From Imperialibacter sp. EC-SDR9 (GTDB taxonomy: Bacteria > Bacteroidota > Bacteroidia > Cytophagales > Cyclobacteriaceae): a stretch of 64,000 bases of DNA. A program made the position numbers and the translations under genes. Shown piece by piece: positions 26,028-36,700 of the stretch. The notes below the pieces were generated by a model, which worked only from the letters and a program-made list of their open reading frames with translations, did not search any database and was not told the DNA's origin. The stretch lies in assembly GCF_902498805.1 (NCBI RefSeq), contig NZ_LR701637.1:1-64000 (forward strand), written 5' to 3'. The first letter of the stretch is position 1, and each line of letters begins with the position of its first letter.

Positions 26028-29000
26028 CTACCTATTCCTCATAATAGTCAGCGCTCCATTGTACTTCCGCTCCGACGTTGAGAAGGTGATAACGTAGTAG
26101 TAAGTGCCGTCGGGCAGAATATCGTTGCCTCTCGTGCCTTGCCAGTCGTTTTGGTAAGCAGTTTCCTGGAAGACCATGGTACCAAAGCGGTCGAATACAC
26201 GAACATTCACGTCGCCGAACGTCTCCACATTTCTGATCACCCAGGTGTCGTTCTGGCCATTGCCGTCGGGGGTGAATACGTTGCTGGCTACTATGCGGTA
26301 ATCGTCGTTCACAGTCACTGTCACGGTATCTCTGTTCTGGCAGCCAAATTGGTCGGTGACCAGCAGCTCGTAGTCGGTGGTTTGCAGAGGTGTCGCCCAG
26401 GTGATGGGCACGTTGGAATTAACCAGGCCATCGATAGGACTCCACACGTAGCTCACTCCTCCACTGCCTGCCAGCAGAGCTGAGTAGCCTTTGCTCACTG
26501 TGGTATCAGCACCGGCATCGGGTTCTGGGAGGGCATAAATGGTGACCTGCCGCTGAAAAACATCTTTACAGTTGTTGCCTGAGTTGGCAGTCAACGTAAT
26601 GGTGTAGGCCCCCGCCTCCTCGTACAAGTGGGTGGGATTGGAAGAGGCTGAAGTTTGCCCATCCCCAAAATCCCATTCGAAGGTGAGATCACCGCTCGCT
26701 ATTTCCGAGCGGTTGGCGGGCTCGATCATAAAGCCGTCGCACACATTATCGACGGTAAAATTGGCCACCGGGAAGTCATGCACCACCACCTCTTTGACCA
26801 CCATGGCTTTGCAACCTGCGTCCGACTCTGCCAGCAAAGAGGCCTGGTAGCTACCAGGATTGAGGTACTGCTTGCTTGGGCTCACAACAATGGAGTTGGT
26901 TTGATCACCAAAATTCCAGAGGTAGCTCGCTATTGAGCCTGAAGAAAGCGTGGTTTTGTTGTCAAAAGCCGTGGGTGAACCGTCGCATACCGGTTCCGCA
27001 ACAAAATCAGGCTTTGGCAACGGGAATACCTCCACCGTTTTCTCAAGAACAGTTGTGCATCCGATGTCAGAGGCTCCTTCCAGCCTTACCGTATACACAC
27101 CTGCTTCTTCGTAGGAGTGAACAGGATTTACCTCATTCGACGTTTTTCCATCACCAAAAGACCAGGTGTAAACCACTTCGCCGGAAATGATACTGCTGAG
27201 ATTTGAAAACGCTACCGCCTCGTCGATGCACACATCCTCCATCACAAAGCTGATAAGGGGAAGAGGCGAAACAGTTATTTTCGAAGAAAACTGGTCTGAG
27301 CAGCCACTTTCGGCCGTAACGGACAGCGTCACTGTATAGATTCCAGCACTGACATAGTTGTGAGAGGGGTTCACTTCCTCCGAAACAATGCCGTCGCCAA
27401 ACTCCCAGCGATAGCTGACATCTGAACCGGTGGAGGTGTTGGTGAATACTGCTGCGGCATCAAGGCAGATGTCTTCCGTTGAGAAACTCGCCACCGGCTG
27501 CTCATATACATCTATTTCAACAGAGAATTCTGATATGCAGCTAAAGCTACTGGTGGCGGTCAGGCTGATGGCGTAGTGCCCGGGCTGTTCATATTTGTGC
27601 GAAGGGTTGATGGAAGTTGATTCAGTTCCGTCGCCGAAATCCCATACATAGGTAAGCGTGCCTGACGATATTGAGCTATTATTTTTAAAAGTTGCAGTCT
27701 CACCAAAGCAAACATTGCCTACTTCAAAGGAAGCAACAGGCTGAGGAAACACCACCACTTGCTTGCTGAAGCTGGCTTCGCAACTTTTATCGCTGATAAT
27801 GGTCAGGCTGGCCTGAAAAGAGCCTGGCTCTTCAAAAGTATAACTCGGATCCTGCTCGCTGGAAGTGGCGCCATCTCCGAAGTTCCAGGCAATTTCATCT
27901 ATTGAACCAAGAGCCAGGGTCGACAAATTGGAGAAGTCCATGGGGGCTCCAAAACAAACATCGTCTTGCGTAAACTTCACCTCAGGAACAGCGTTGACCA
28001 CGGCGGCCAGGCTCAGGGAGTCGACGCAACCTGCCTTGCTCGTCACAATCAGCTTCACCGGGTAGGTACCGTAGCTATCATAGCTGTGCTTGGGCGAGGT
28101 CGACACGGAAGACGAGGCGTCGCCGAAATCCCACACCTGTGAAGCCACCGTTCCGCTGGACACGGCGGATGTATTAACAAACTGCGAGGCCAGCCCCTCA
28201 CAGACCTCCTGCACGCTGAAAGCGACGTTGGGCAAAGCGCTTACTTCTACTTCAAAGGACTCGGTGAAAATGGCCGCACAAGTGCCGCTTTGCACTTCGG
28301 CTCTATAGAATGTGGTTGCCGTTAAGTCCGTAAAACTCTGGCTGGTAGTGGTGTTGCTAATGCTCGTCCAGGTTGTGCCATCCGGCGACTCCTGCCACCT
28401 GAGCACGGCTCCTGTTTCTCCTTTCAAAAGTATCGTGCCTTCATTTGCCTCCCCACACACCAGCGAGGGGCCGCTTAACTCCCCTTCCACCGTTGCTGGA
28501 TCCACCTGCACTTTTACCTTGTTGGTAATTTCTTCGTCGCACACGCCACTTTTAACGATGGCCCGGTAGAAAGCAGTGGCCAGCAAATTCTCATAATCAA
28601 GCGTAGTAGTGGTGTTGACAATAGGTGCCCAGGGCTCTTCACCAGTGGGTGACGACTCCCACCGAACCACTCCTCCCGTGTTGCCGGACAGGCTTAACTG
28701 GCCTGAGTTGGTGCCATAGCAAACAACCGCCGATCCGTTGACCAGGCCAGCAACCGTCGGCGGCGACACTTCTATCTCAGCCACACTTGAAGGGCTGCTG
28801 CTGCAAACGCCGTTTTGTACGATCACCCGGTAGTAAGTAGTGGCTGTTAAATTGTTGAAAGGCATGGAGGTGGCAGTGGAGGCAATGGGCGTCCAGGGCC
28901 CGGTTGAGCTGGCGGCCGACTGCCATTCCACTACCCCGCCGGTGTAGCCTGATAGCTCCAGGGTGGTGGCGTTAGTGCCGCTGCAAACGATGGTGCCGCT

Positions 29001-30611
29001 ACCCAGGGTACCGCCCACGCTTAGCTCGTCAATTTGGACAGTAGCCATGGAAGAGTAGACACCAGCACAGACACCGTTTTGCACAAGCGCTCTGAAGTAA
29101 GTGGTTTGGGCCAGGTCGCTGTAGTCCAGCGAGGTTGTAGTATTGTCGATGGTGATCCATTGATCCACGCCCGTGAGCGACCTTTCCCACCGAACTACTT
29201 CGCCTGTTTGGCCCGACAAGGTCAATGTGTAAACGGCGTCATCGTCTTCGCAGCGGGTCGTGCCACCGGCCAGTGTGCCTCCTATTGAGGTTTCAAATAT
29301 TTCTACCGTCGTGCTGTAGGTCGCCTCGCAGGTAAAGCTGGAAGTAACAGTCAGTTCCACGGTGTAAACACCGGCTGTTGTGTAGGTGTAAGTTGGGTTG
29401 GTGTCGGTCGAAAGTGGGCTTCCTTCACCAAAGTCCCAGGAGTAGGTAACAGGCCCGCTGGTGATAGTGGAAAGATTGGTGAAGGCCGTGGCGGTGCCCA
29501 GGCAGGTATCTTCGACCGTAAAATTTGCGATCGGATTAGGCCTTACGTTGATGATTTGAGTGATTACATCCACGCAGTTATTGGCGGAGGTGGCTTCCAG
29601 TGTTACTTCGAACGTGCCCGGGCTGGCGTAATCATGCATCGGGCTTGTATCTGTCGACTGACTACCATCCCCAAACGACCAGAGGTAGCTCACAGCATCC
29701 GTACTTGTATTGGTGAAGGCGGCGGTTTGCTCAAAGCAATGATCGCTAAAGGTGAAGCTGCCCACAGGTTGGTCAAAGACCTCGACCTGCTGGGTGATCA
29801 AATCCGTGCAGCCACCAGCGACTGAGGTCACCAGCAGGCTCACATCAAAAAGCCCTGCTGAAGTGTAAGTGTGCGTAGGGTTAATTTGGCTTGACGTAGG
29901 TGAACCATCATCAAAATCCCAGGTGTATGTGATATTTCCAGAAGCAATCGATGAGTTGTTGGTGAAAATGATGCTTTCACCGAGGCATACATCCCCGGGA
30001 AAAGTGAAGTTTGCTACCGGGTCGGGGTGAATCGTGATTGGCTTGCTCAGGCTGCTTTCGCAGGCATTGTTGGTGTTAGCAGTGAGGGTAACCGTGTAGG
30101 TGCCTGCTGCGGCATAGTCGTGCGTGGGGTTGATGGACGTAGCGGAGTTGATGATGGTGCCATCGCCGAAGTCCCACTCGAAATCGGTGATGGTGGAGCC
30201 ACCTACTATAGAGGTGAGGTCAGTAAACGACTGCGTGGTGGACACACAGCGGTCGGCGGCAGTGGCCGTAAAATTGACCGTGGCAGTGGGGTAAACCGTG
30301 ACGGTGGTGGAGAAGTTGTCCTGATCGCCATTGCTGTCGATCACCAGCAGCCGTACCACAAAGTCACCGGCCGACGCATACGTGTGCCGGGGGCTGGGCA
30401 CGGTGGAGCTTTGCCCATCGCCGAAGTCCCAGGAGTAGAAGGTGATGCTGCCCGACAGCGTGGTGGAACCGTTCACGAAAACGGTTTGCTGCCCTTTGCA
30501 GACTGGGTCAGCAGTGAAGGTGGCCGTGGGTACTGCCTCTGCCGCCTGCCAACACAGTAGCAGAGCAACCGTGGGTGCCAGTAGTTTTAATTTGGTTAGG
30601 TCGATGTACAT
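26028..30611 (-). CDS. giant PKD/Ig-repeat surface protein with T9SS type-B (gliding-associated) sorting domain
   Basis: A 1527-residue secreted protein. Layout by eye: signal peptide (LLAPTVALLLCWQAAEA); five PKD domains (about 25-440; e.g. YSWDFGDGQSS, FEWDFGDGTII, YTWDFDDG); four Ig-like repeats (about 440-795) of the form TLxLSGxTGxVVRWE...TTSLxYxxLxxTTxYRAxVQ; seven more PKD domains (about 795-1362); a cohesin-like linker; and a gliding motility-associated C-terminal domain (about 1440-1527: NVFTPDGNGQNDTW, VRVFDRFGTMVFQ, PDGTYYYVITF, LTIMRNR). Predicted to be exported by the T9SS and displayed as an adhesin. It is the last large gene of the minus-strand cluster. Its 3' end has three degenerate copies downstream. 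Confidence 0.92.
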   Translation of the reverse strand: MYIDLTKLKLLAPTVALLLCWQAAEAVPTATFTADPVCKGQQTVFVNGSTTLSGSITFYSWDFGDGQSSTVPSPRHTYASAGDFVVRLLVIDSNGDQDNFSTTVTVYPTATVNFTATAADRCVSTTQSFTDLTSIVGGSTITDFEWDFGDGTIINSATSINPTHDYAAAGTYTVTLTANTNNACESSLSKPITIHPDPVANFTFPGDVCLGESIIFTNNSSIASGNITYTWDFDDGSPTSSQINPTHTYTSAGLFDVSLLVTSVAGGCTDLITQQVEVFDQPVGSFTFSDHCFEQTAAFTNTSTDAVSYLWSFGDGSQSTDTSPMHDYASPGTFEVTLEATSANNCVDVITQIINVRPNPIANFTVEDTCLGTATAFTNLSTITSGPVTYSWDFGEGSPLSTDTNPTYTYTTAGVYTVELTVTSSFTCEATYSTTVEIFETSIGGTLAGGTTRCEDDDAVYTLTLSGQTGEVVRWERSLTGVDQWITIDNTTTSLDYSDLAQTTYFRALVQNGVCAGVYSSMATVQIDELSVGGTLGSGTIVCSGTNATTLELSGYTGGVVEWQSAASSTGPWTPIASTATSMPFNNLTATTYYRVIVQNGVCSSSPSSVAEIEVSPPTVAGLVNGSAVVCYGTNSGQLSLSGNTGGVVRWESSPTGEEPWAPIVNTTTTLDYENLLATAFYRAIVKSGVCDEEITNKVKVQVDPATVEGELSGPSLVCGEANEGTILLKGETGAVLRWQESPDGTTWTSISNTTTSQSFTDLTATTFYRAEVQSGTCAAIFTESFEVEVSALPNVAFSVQEVCEGLASQFVNTSAVSSGTVASQVWDFGDASSSVSTSPKHSYDSYGTYPVKLIVTSKAGCVDSLSLAAVVNAVPEVKFTQDDVCFGAPMDFSNLSTLALGSIDEIAWNFGDGATSSEQDPSYTFEEPGSFQASLTIISDKSCEASFSKQVVVFPQPVASFEVGNVCFGETATFKNNSSISSGTLTYVWDFGDGTESTSINPSHKYEQPGHYAISLTATSSFSCISEFSVEIDVYEQPVASFSTEDICLDAAAVFTNTSTGSDVSYRWEFGDGIVSEEVNPSHNYVSAGIYTVTLSVTAESGCSDQFSSKITVSPLPLISFVMEDVCIDEAVAFSNLSSIISGEVVYTWSFGDGKTSNEVNPVHSYEEAGVYTVRLEGASDIGCTTVLEKTVEVFPLPKPDFVAEPVCDGSPTAFDNKTTLSSGSIASYLWNFGDQTNSIVVSPSKQYLNPGSYQASLLAESDAGCKAMVVKEVVVHDFPVANFTVDNVCDGFMIEPANRSEIASGDLTFEWDFGDGQTSASSNPTHLYEEAGAYTITLTANSGNNCKDVFQRQVTIYALPEPDAGADTTVSKGYSALLAGSGGVSYVWSPIDGLVNSNVPITWATPLQTTDYELLVTDQFGCQNRDTVTVTVNDDYRIVASNVFTPDGNGQNDTWVIRNVETFGDVNVRVFDRFGTMVFQETAYQNDWQGTRGNDILPDGTYYYVITFSTSERKYNGALTIMRNR

Positions 30612-30649
30612 GGTCGTTCTTTTCCTCAGCTAGCTGGCGAAACCCTACC

Positions 30650-30683
30650 CCCCTCTGACTCCGTCCGGCCCGTGGGAGAGGGG
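30650..30683. repeat. inverted repeat between the two giant PKD genes
   Basis: CCCCTCT and AGAGGGG flank a 20-base GC-rich centre containing further short complementarity (GACTCCGTCCGG). It resembles short interspersed repeats often seen between Bacteroidota genes. No T-tract follows, so it is a repeat or attenuating hairpin rather than a standard terminator. Confidence 0.5.
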
Positions 30684-30738
30684 TTAAGCGGCAAGCTTTC
30701 CAGTTTTCTATTATTTAGTCCATAGGTCGTTTTTTACA

Positions 30739-33700
30739 TCAATAGGTCTTTACAAACCTGATTGTTTTCGAAATCCTTCCAGCCTGTATGGCCATGATGT
30801 AGGTGCCAGGCACCATTCCGTGCATATTGAACTCAATGAGCTCCTCTATTCCGACGAATTCGTACTCTGCTATTTTGAGCCCGCTCAGGTTGAATACTTG
30901 TACCAGTACCGGTGCTTCATCGCTCAGTTCGAGGTCAATTTTTACCACGTCTTCGGCCGGGTTGGGGTAGAGGTTGCTGCGGTACAGCTCCAGCAGCCTC
31001 ACCTTGTCGGTAGCGGGTGCCGATGGCCTGATCTCCAGCACCCTCAGCAGCTTCTCCTCCGTGTCGGAGCACACCCCGTTCGACACCGTCAAGCTCACCG
31101 TATAGTCGGCTGCTCTGTAATAGGTATAAGAAGGGTTGGCCCTCACCGACGTAAACCCATTGCCGAAATTCCACTGGAAGGTGAGTGGGGCGGGGTCGGT
31201 GAGCTGCACAAAATGCACCTCTTCATCCACAGCCACTTCACTCGGTATCAGGAAGCTGGCCTTTATTTTTTGGGTGGTTTCTTTTACTTCCACCACGTCC
31301 GTCTCGGCGCAGCCATCGGCTGCTGTCACCTGTAGGTAATAAGTGCCGGGCTCGGTGGGGTAAATGGTTTTGTCTGTTGATGTATAACCAGTGTTGGACG
31401 TCCAGAAGTAGGCCATATCGGCTACGCCGGCATCTAAGAAGAATTCTTCCGGGGAGCAGATCAGTGCCTCGGCCGCCAGATTGAGCCCCAGGGTTGGTTT
31501 GACGGTTACGTTGATTTTGTCACTGTTTTCACAGCCGAACTCGTTGGTTACAGTCACCGAATATGTTCCTGTGACACCGACAGCTTTAAACCTGGTGTCA
31601 GACAAGTCATTCCATCTATAACCTGCCTGCACTCCCGCATCCACCTCAACCGTTTCGCCATAGCAAAGCACAACGTCAGGCCCCAAATCAACGGTAGGCT
31701 TGGGCCGGATAGTGACAGTTGTTGTATCCGCATTTACACAACCATTGCGGTCGGTGATTTTGAGCCAGTAGGTGTCACTTTCCGTAATCTTTATACTCTT
31801 CCCTGTGCTGCCTGTTGACCATAAGAACTCACTCCTGATATTGGTGACTTCCAGTAGCTTACTTTCACACGCTTCATATTCGTCATCAAATGCCAGTGCG
31901 GGAAGTTCATTGACCGTGACTTTGATTTCTTCAAAGAAAGTACAGCCTTTCGGGCTGGTGATAGTGACGCCGTAAGTGCCCGAGGAGGTGACAGCAAGCA
32001 GTGGGCCGGTGGAGCCATTGCTCCATTTGTAGGTGCTGGCTATGTCTGACGAAGCGTCAAGTGTAAGAGGCTCTCCTTTACACAACACTATGTCGTCGCC
32101 TAATGATATCACAGGCTTTGGATAAACGATCAGGTTGACAGTGTCTCTGTGAATGCACAGGTCGTTGCTGATGGTTTCCACCCAGTAGGTGCCCGTCTCG
32201 CTGGCGGTTATTGTGGGACTCGTTTGCCCTGTAGACCACAAATAGCTGGCGGCACTGATCCCCGGATCAAGCACTTCTTCGCCACAGGCCTCCCGGTCTT
32301 CGCCCAGGTCGGGCAGCTCCGATTCGAGCAGGGTAACCTCTACAGCGCCCGACACTGCACAGCCATTCGTGTTGGTGACCCGCACGGTATAGGTGCCGCT
32401 TTGAGTTGCTAAGTAAGTGCGGTTGGAAGAGTTGTTTTGCCATTTATAGGTGTTGCCAGGGTTACCGGCATCCAGCAGGTAAGTGGATTCACAGGTTTCG
32501 ATGGAAGCAGGTAGGTTAAGCGATGGCCCTTCGTTGACGACTATTTCTTTTGTTTGGGTTCTCTCGCACGAAGCATCCGTGGAAGCAGTCAATGTAACGA
32601 AATAGCGTCCTTTTGTTTGGTAGCTATGGGTCGGCTGAAAAGCTTCAGAAGTATTGCCATCGCCAAAGTTCCACAGGTAAGAAACGTCGCTGAGGTTCCC
32701 GGCATACGAAGTGGAGTTTGTGAATGTTAGCTGTTCGTCCTCACATACGTTTTTGAACACAAAGTTCGGCTTCGGAGAAGGTTTCACAGCCACCAGCTTG
32801 CTCACTTCTGTTTTGCAACCTGCAGCATTAGTGGCCACTAGCGTGACCTGGTAGGTATTGGCTACACTGAAAACCTTGTCAGGTTGGCTATTGGCTGATT
32901 GCGTGCCGTCGCCAAACGACCAAAGGTAGTTCAAAGTGCCGGTGTCGTTGGATAATACAGGCTCAAAGCTAATGGCATCACTCTCACACTGACCAGTAAA
33001 AGTGATGTTTACTTCGGGTGACTCGAGGAACGTCACAAGGATATCGTCTTCTACCCAGCAGTTGCCTACACTTACCCGAACGGTGTAAGTGCCCGTTTCG
33101 GCAATGGCAATGCTTTGGCTTGTCTCTCCCGTCGACCAGAGGAATTGAGCGCCCGGGTTTTTTGCATTGAGGGTCACAGTACTGCCTGAGCAAGCTGTGA
33201 TATTTTCCCCAAGATCGACAGATGGCAAGGGAGAGACAGCGATAAATACCTCATCCGAGTCGGTGCAGCCATTTTGATCGACAAAAGACACACTATATAA
33301 GCCCGAAGTAGTTACACTAATTTTTCTTGTGGTTTCACCGGTCGACCAGGCGTAGGTGCTATTGGGGAAAGCCCCTGCGTCCAGGGTGACGGGGCCGCAA
33401 ACTTCCCTGTCTGGGCCCAAATCAATTTGAACAGGGCTGTTGAGAGTTACAGTTGTTTCGTCGGTTAGCTGGCAGCCATTCGGAGTAGTCACTTCAACGC
33501 CTATGGCCATGTTCGACATTACTGTATAGGTTTGGTCGACACCAAGTGTACCACCGGAGACGACATCGTACCACCTGTAGGTAGCGCCAGGACTGCCAGC
33601 GTCAAGAACAAGCTGGTTGCCGCAGGTAACAGAAGTGGCAGCCAGGTCGAGGTCAGGCGCCGAATAGATTTCGATTTGCTTGAAAAACTCTTCCGTGCAT

Positions 33701-36700
33701 TTTCCTGAACTAACCTTGAGTGTGACACCAAATAAACCGGCTTCGTCGAAGGTGTGGAGAGGGCTTTCTTGTGTGGAGGTGGTGCCATCGCCAAAAGTCC
33801 AGAGATAGGTAACAGGAGAAGCGGTGGTTGTTGAGGTGTTGGTAAAGCCGACTGAAGTTCCCTGGCAGGCATTTTCTGCGTCAAAAGACACCACGGGAGG
33901 AGCATCTACCACAATGGCCCTGGTGAAAGTGTCGCTGCATCCGTTTTGCGTTTCTACTTCAAGGGTAACTGTATAGCTACCCGATGAAGCGTAGGTAGTG
34001 GAAGGATTTGAGGTATCAGCGGTTTCCCCGTTTCCAAAATCCCACTGACGGGCAACAACAGGATCGCCGGCTGTCATGGAAAATGAAATATCTGTAAAGG
34101 ATACCTCTTCTCCTTCGCAAACCAGGAGGGCACTGGCCAAAAAGCCGGCTTCGGGTGCTGGCAGCAGGCCAACGGAAACAACATCTGACACTGAGCAGGT
34201 ACCTGCTTCCACCGTTAAGCGGTACTGCCCCGCCTCAGTTACTTCCAGGGTAGGGTCATAGCCCAATTCGTCGCCCGAGGCCAGGTTTACCCATACGTAG
34301 GAGTCGCCGGTAATATTGGAGGCAAACGTGGCGGTTTCACCCTGACAAACAAGGACATCATCTCCCAGGTCGAGCATCGGCACCTCGTCGATCGCAATGG
34401 TCACGTTGTCTGAATAGGAGCAGAAAGGTGTCATGGTACCACTGTTCGGAGAATAGGTAACCGTCACGCTGTAGTTGCCCGATTCTGTGACCAGCAGGCT
34501 GGAACCCGTTTCGGCCAGTGGGCTGCCATCTTTAGTCCATTCGTACTGCAGTACGCCGGCAAAGGGCGCTGTAGCAGGTGTGGCATCCAGCACAGTGCTT
34601 TCACATACGGTTCGGTTGGCCCCCAGGTCGCCGGGGTCGACAATATAGACCGGGATGGAGAAAGACGCCTCGCAGTTCTGGGGATCGTCCGTGGTCAACA
34701 CGGCCTTGTATGAACCGGATTCGGTTACCTCTAATTGATCCCCAAAGGCTATTGCCTGCTCAAAGTCAGGGTGTTTGTACCAAGTAAAGGATGTGCCTGC
34801 CGGAAGATAGGCGGTGGCGTCTGCCGATGGGTCGATAGTAAAACTGCCGGAGCAGCTCAGGGCGGAAGGGCCCAGATTGAACGAGGGTCTTTGGAAGACT
34901 TCTACTATTTTTTCGACAGACGACTCACAGCTGTAGGCATTTTTAGCGGCGATATTGGGTGCCGAAGCATTTGCAGCGGTGAGCTTTACCGTGTAGCTTC
35001 CGTAGGTAGCATACTGATGGTCCGGATGTCGTTGATTTGACGAGCCGTTGTCTCCGAAGTTCCACAGGTAGGAGGAAATGGCGTCCGTTTGCACATCGGA
35101 GGCATCAAAAAACTCTACCGGAAGACCATCGCACACGTCGTTGAAAACAAAATCAACGTCAGGAAAAGCATGAACGTTGAGGTGCCCGTCGACGATGTTG
35201 GTGCAATTTTTATCAGAAATTCTTGTGAGTGAGATGGTGTGCGCCCTGGGGTCTGCAAAGGAGTGGGAAAGTGTTGCGTCCAAAGCGGGATCGCTGCCAT
35301 CTCCAAAATTCCAACTGTAAGTTTCAATTGTGCCTGCCGCAATGTCAGAATTATTGACAAAATCCACGTCCACATCCGTGCAAATATCGTTGATGGCCAG
35401 CTCGTCGAATTCCATATGAAAATCGCCGGTGGGGGCAGGGTGGATGGTGAGATCTAGTGTGTCTGAAAAAACGCAACCATGTGCAAGAGATGTGGTTTGT
35501 ACCGAAACTCGATAATTATTTGAGGAGTAAAAGTACTCGTGAATTGGTTCGCGATCCTCATTAATTTCAGTCGTATCGCCAAAATCCCACTGATAGGAAA
35601 GTGGCGTGTTGTCTCCAATTTTGGTACTGTCTGCAAAGAAAATGTCCACACCTTCGCAGACTCCTTTTGCCGTGCCGTCTACAATTTTCTCATCGACTGT
35701 GAACCGAAAGGCAGGAACAGGTCTTGGATCAACTTGAATTTCTTTTGTTATGCTTTTGCGACAAAAATGAACAGAGTCAAGAGCGGAAAGTGTAACTGAC
35801 ATTGTTCCATAGTTATCATATTTGTGAATTGGTGAGAATGAGTCAATCTTAGCAGTAAGATCGCCGAAGTCCCATTTGAAGCTCATATTTGCTTGAGGGT
35901 TATCCAGAGTATCCCCATTGAAATCCACATAAAAGCTTCTGTTGTAGAATTTTATGTCTTCAAGTTGGCACGCTTCTTTTTTTGCCGTCGCTGATAAATC
36001 CTCAAAATCAAAATCAGGAGTCGGTAAGGTATTCACAATTACACTATCACTTGTCAAATTTGTGCTTCTACAGCCCCATTGATTGGTGACGAAGAGTTGT
36101 ACGTTTTGCTTACCCACGTTTAGAAAAGTGTAGGTTGCAGTAGGGCCAATGGCGTCAGGCGGGCTTGGGTTGGCAGGGTCAAACGCCCAAAACCATTCCT
36201 GGGTATCAACAATTGACAAATCTGTTTCAATAGCGTCGGATTCATCCTCAAAATTCATTTCGTCCCCGAAGCATGAGAACGCATTTACCGGTAAATAGCT
36301 AAAGTCTGCTACGGGTAAAGGAAGCACATCGATTTGAAATGTTCTAGTTTGTTCACACCCCCGGAAGTTTCTGACATGTAATGTATACGTACCAAGGCCG
36401 TCTCCGTCGTCCAACCCGATTATTTGTAGCGGGCCGTTTTCTACGAAGCGGCCTTTTGGCCCGCTCCAACTGTAATAGGCAGCATCGACAGCCTCATCAT
36501 ATACTAAGGTAATAGCGTCATTCATACAGGCCTTTAGTAGGTCTCCAACAAATCTTCTTCCATTGACTGATTCTGTAATTCCTGTCAGGGGTTTATTTGC
36601 GTTGTTGCAAGGTTCTGCGACAACGATGTAGTTTGTGGAATTTGCCTTAAATACTACATTATCATTTGTAATGCTGCTTGCGTAGGATGGCACTACTGCG

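Noticed and set aside
22700-26200. Insertion sequence causing the duplicated segments
   Set aside because: No transposase gene, terminal inverted repeats or target-site duplication could be seen.
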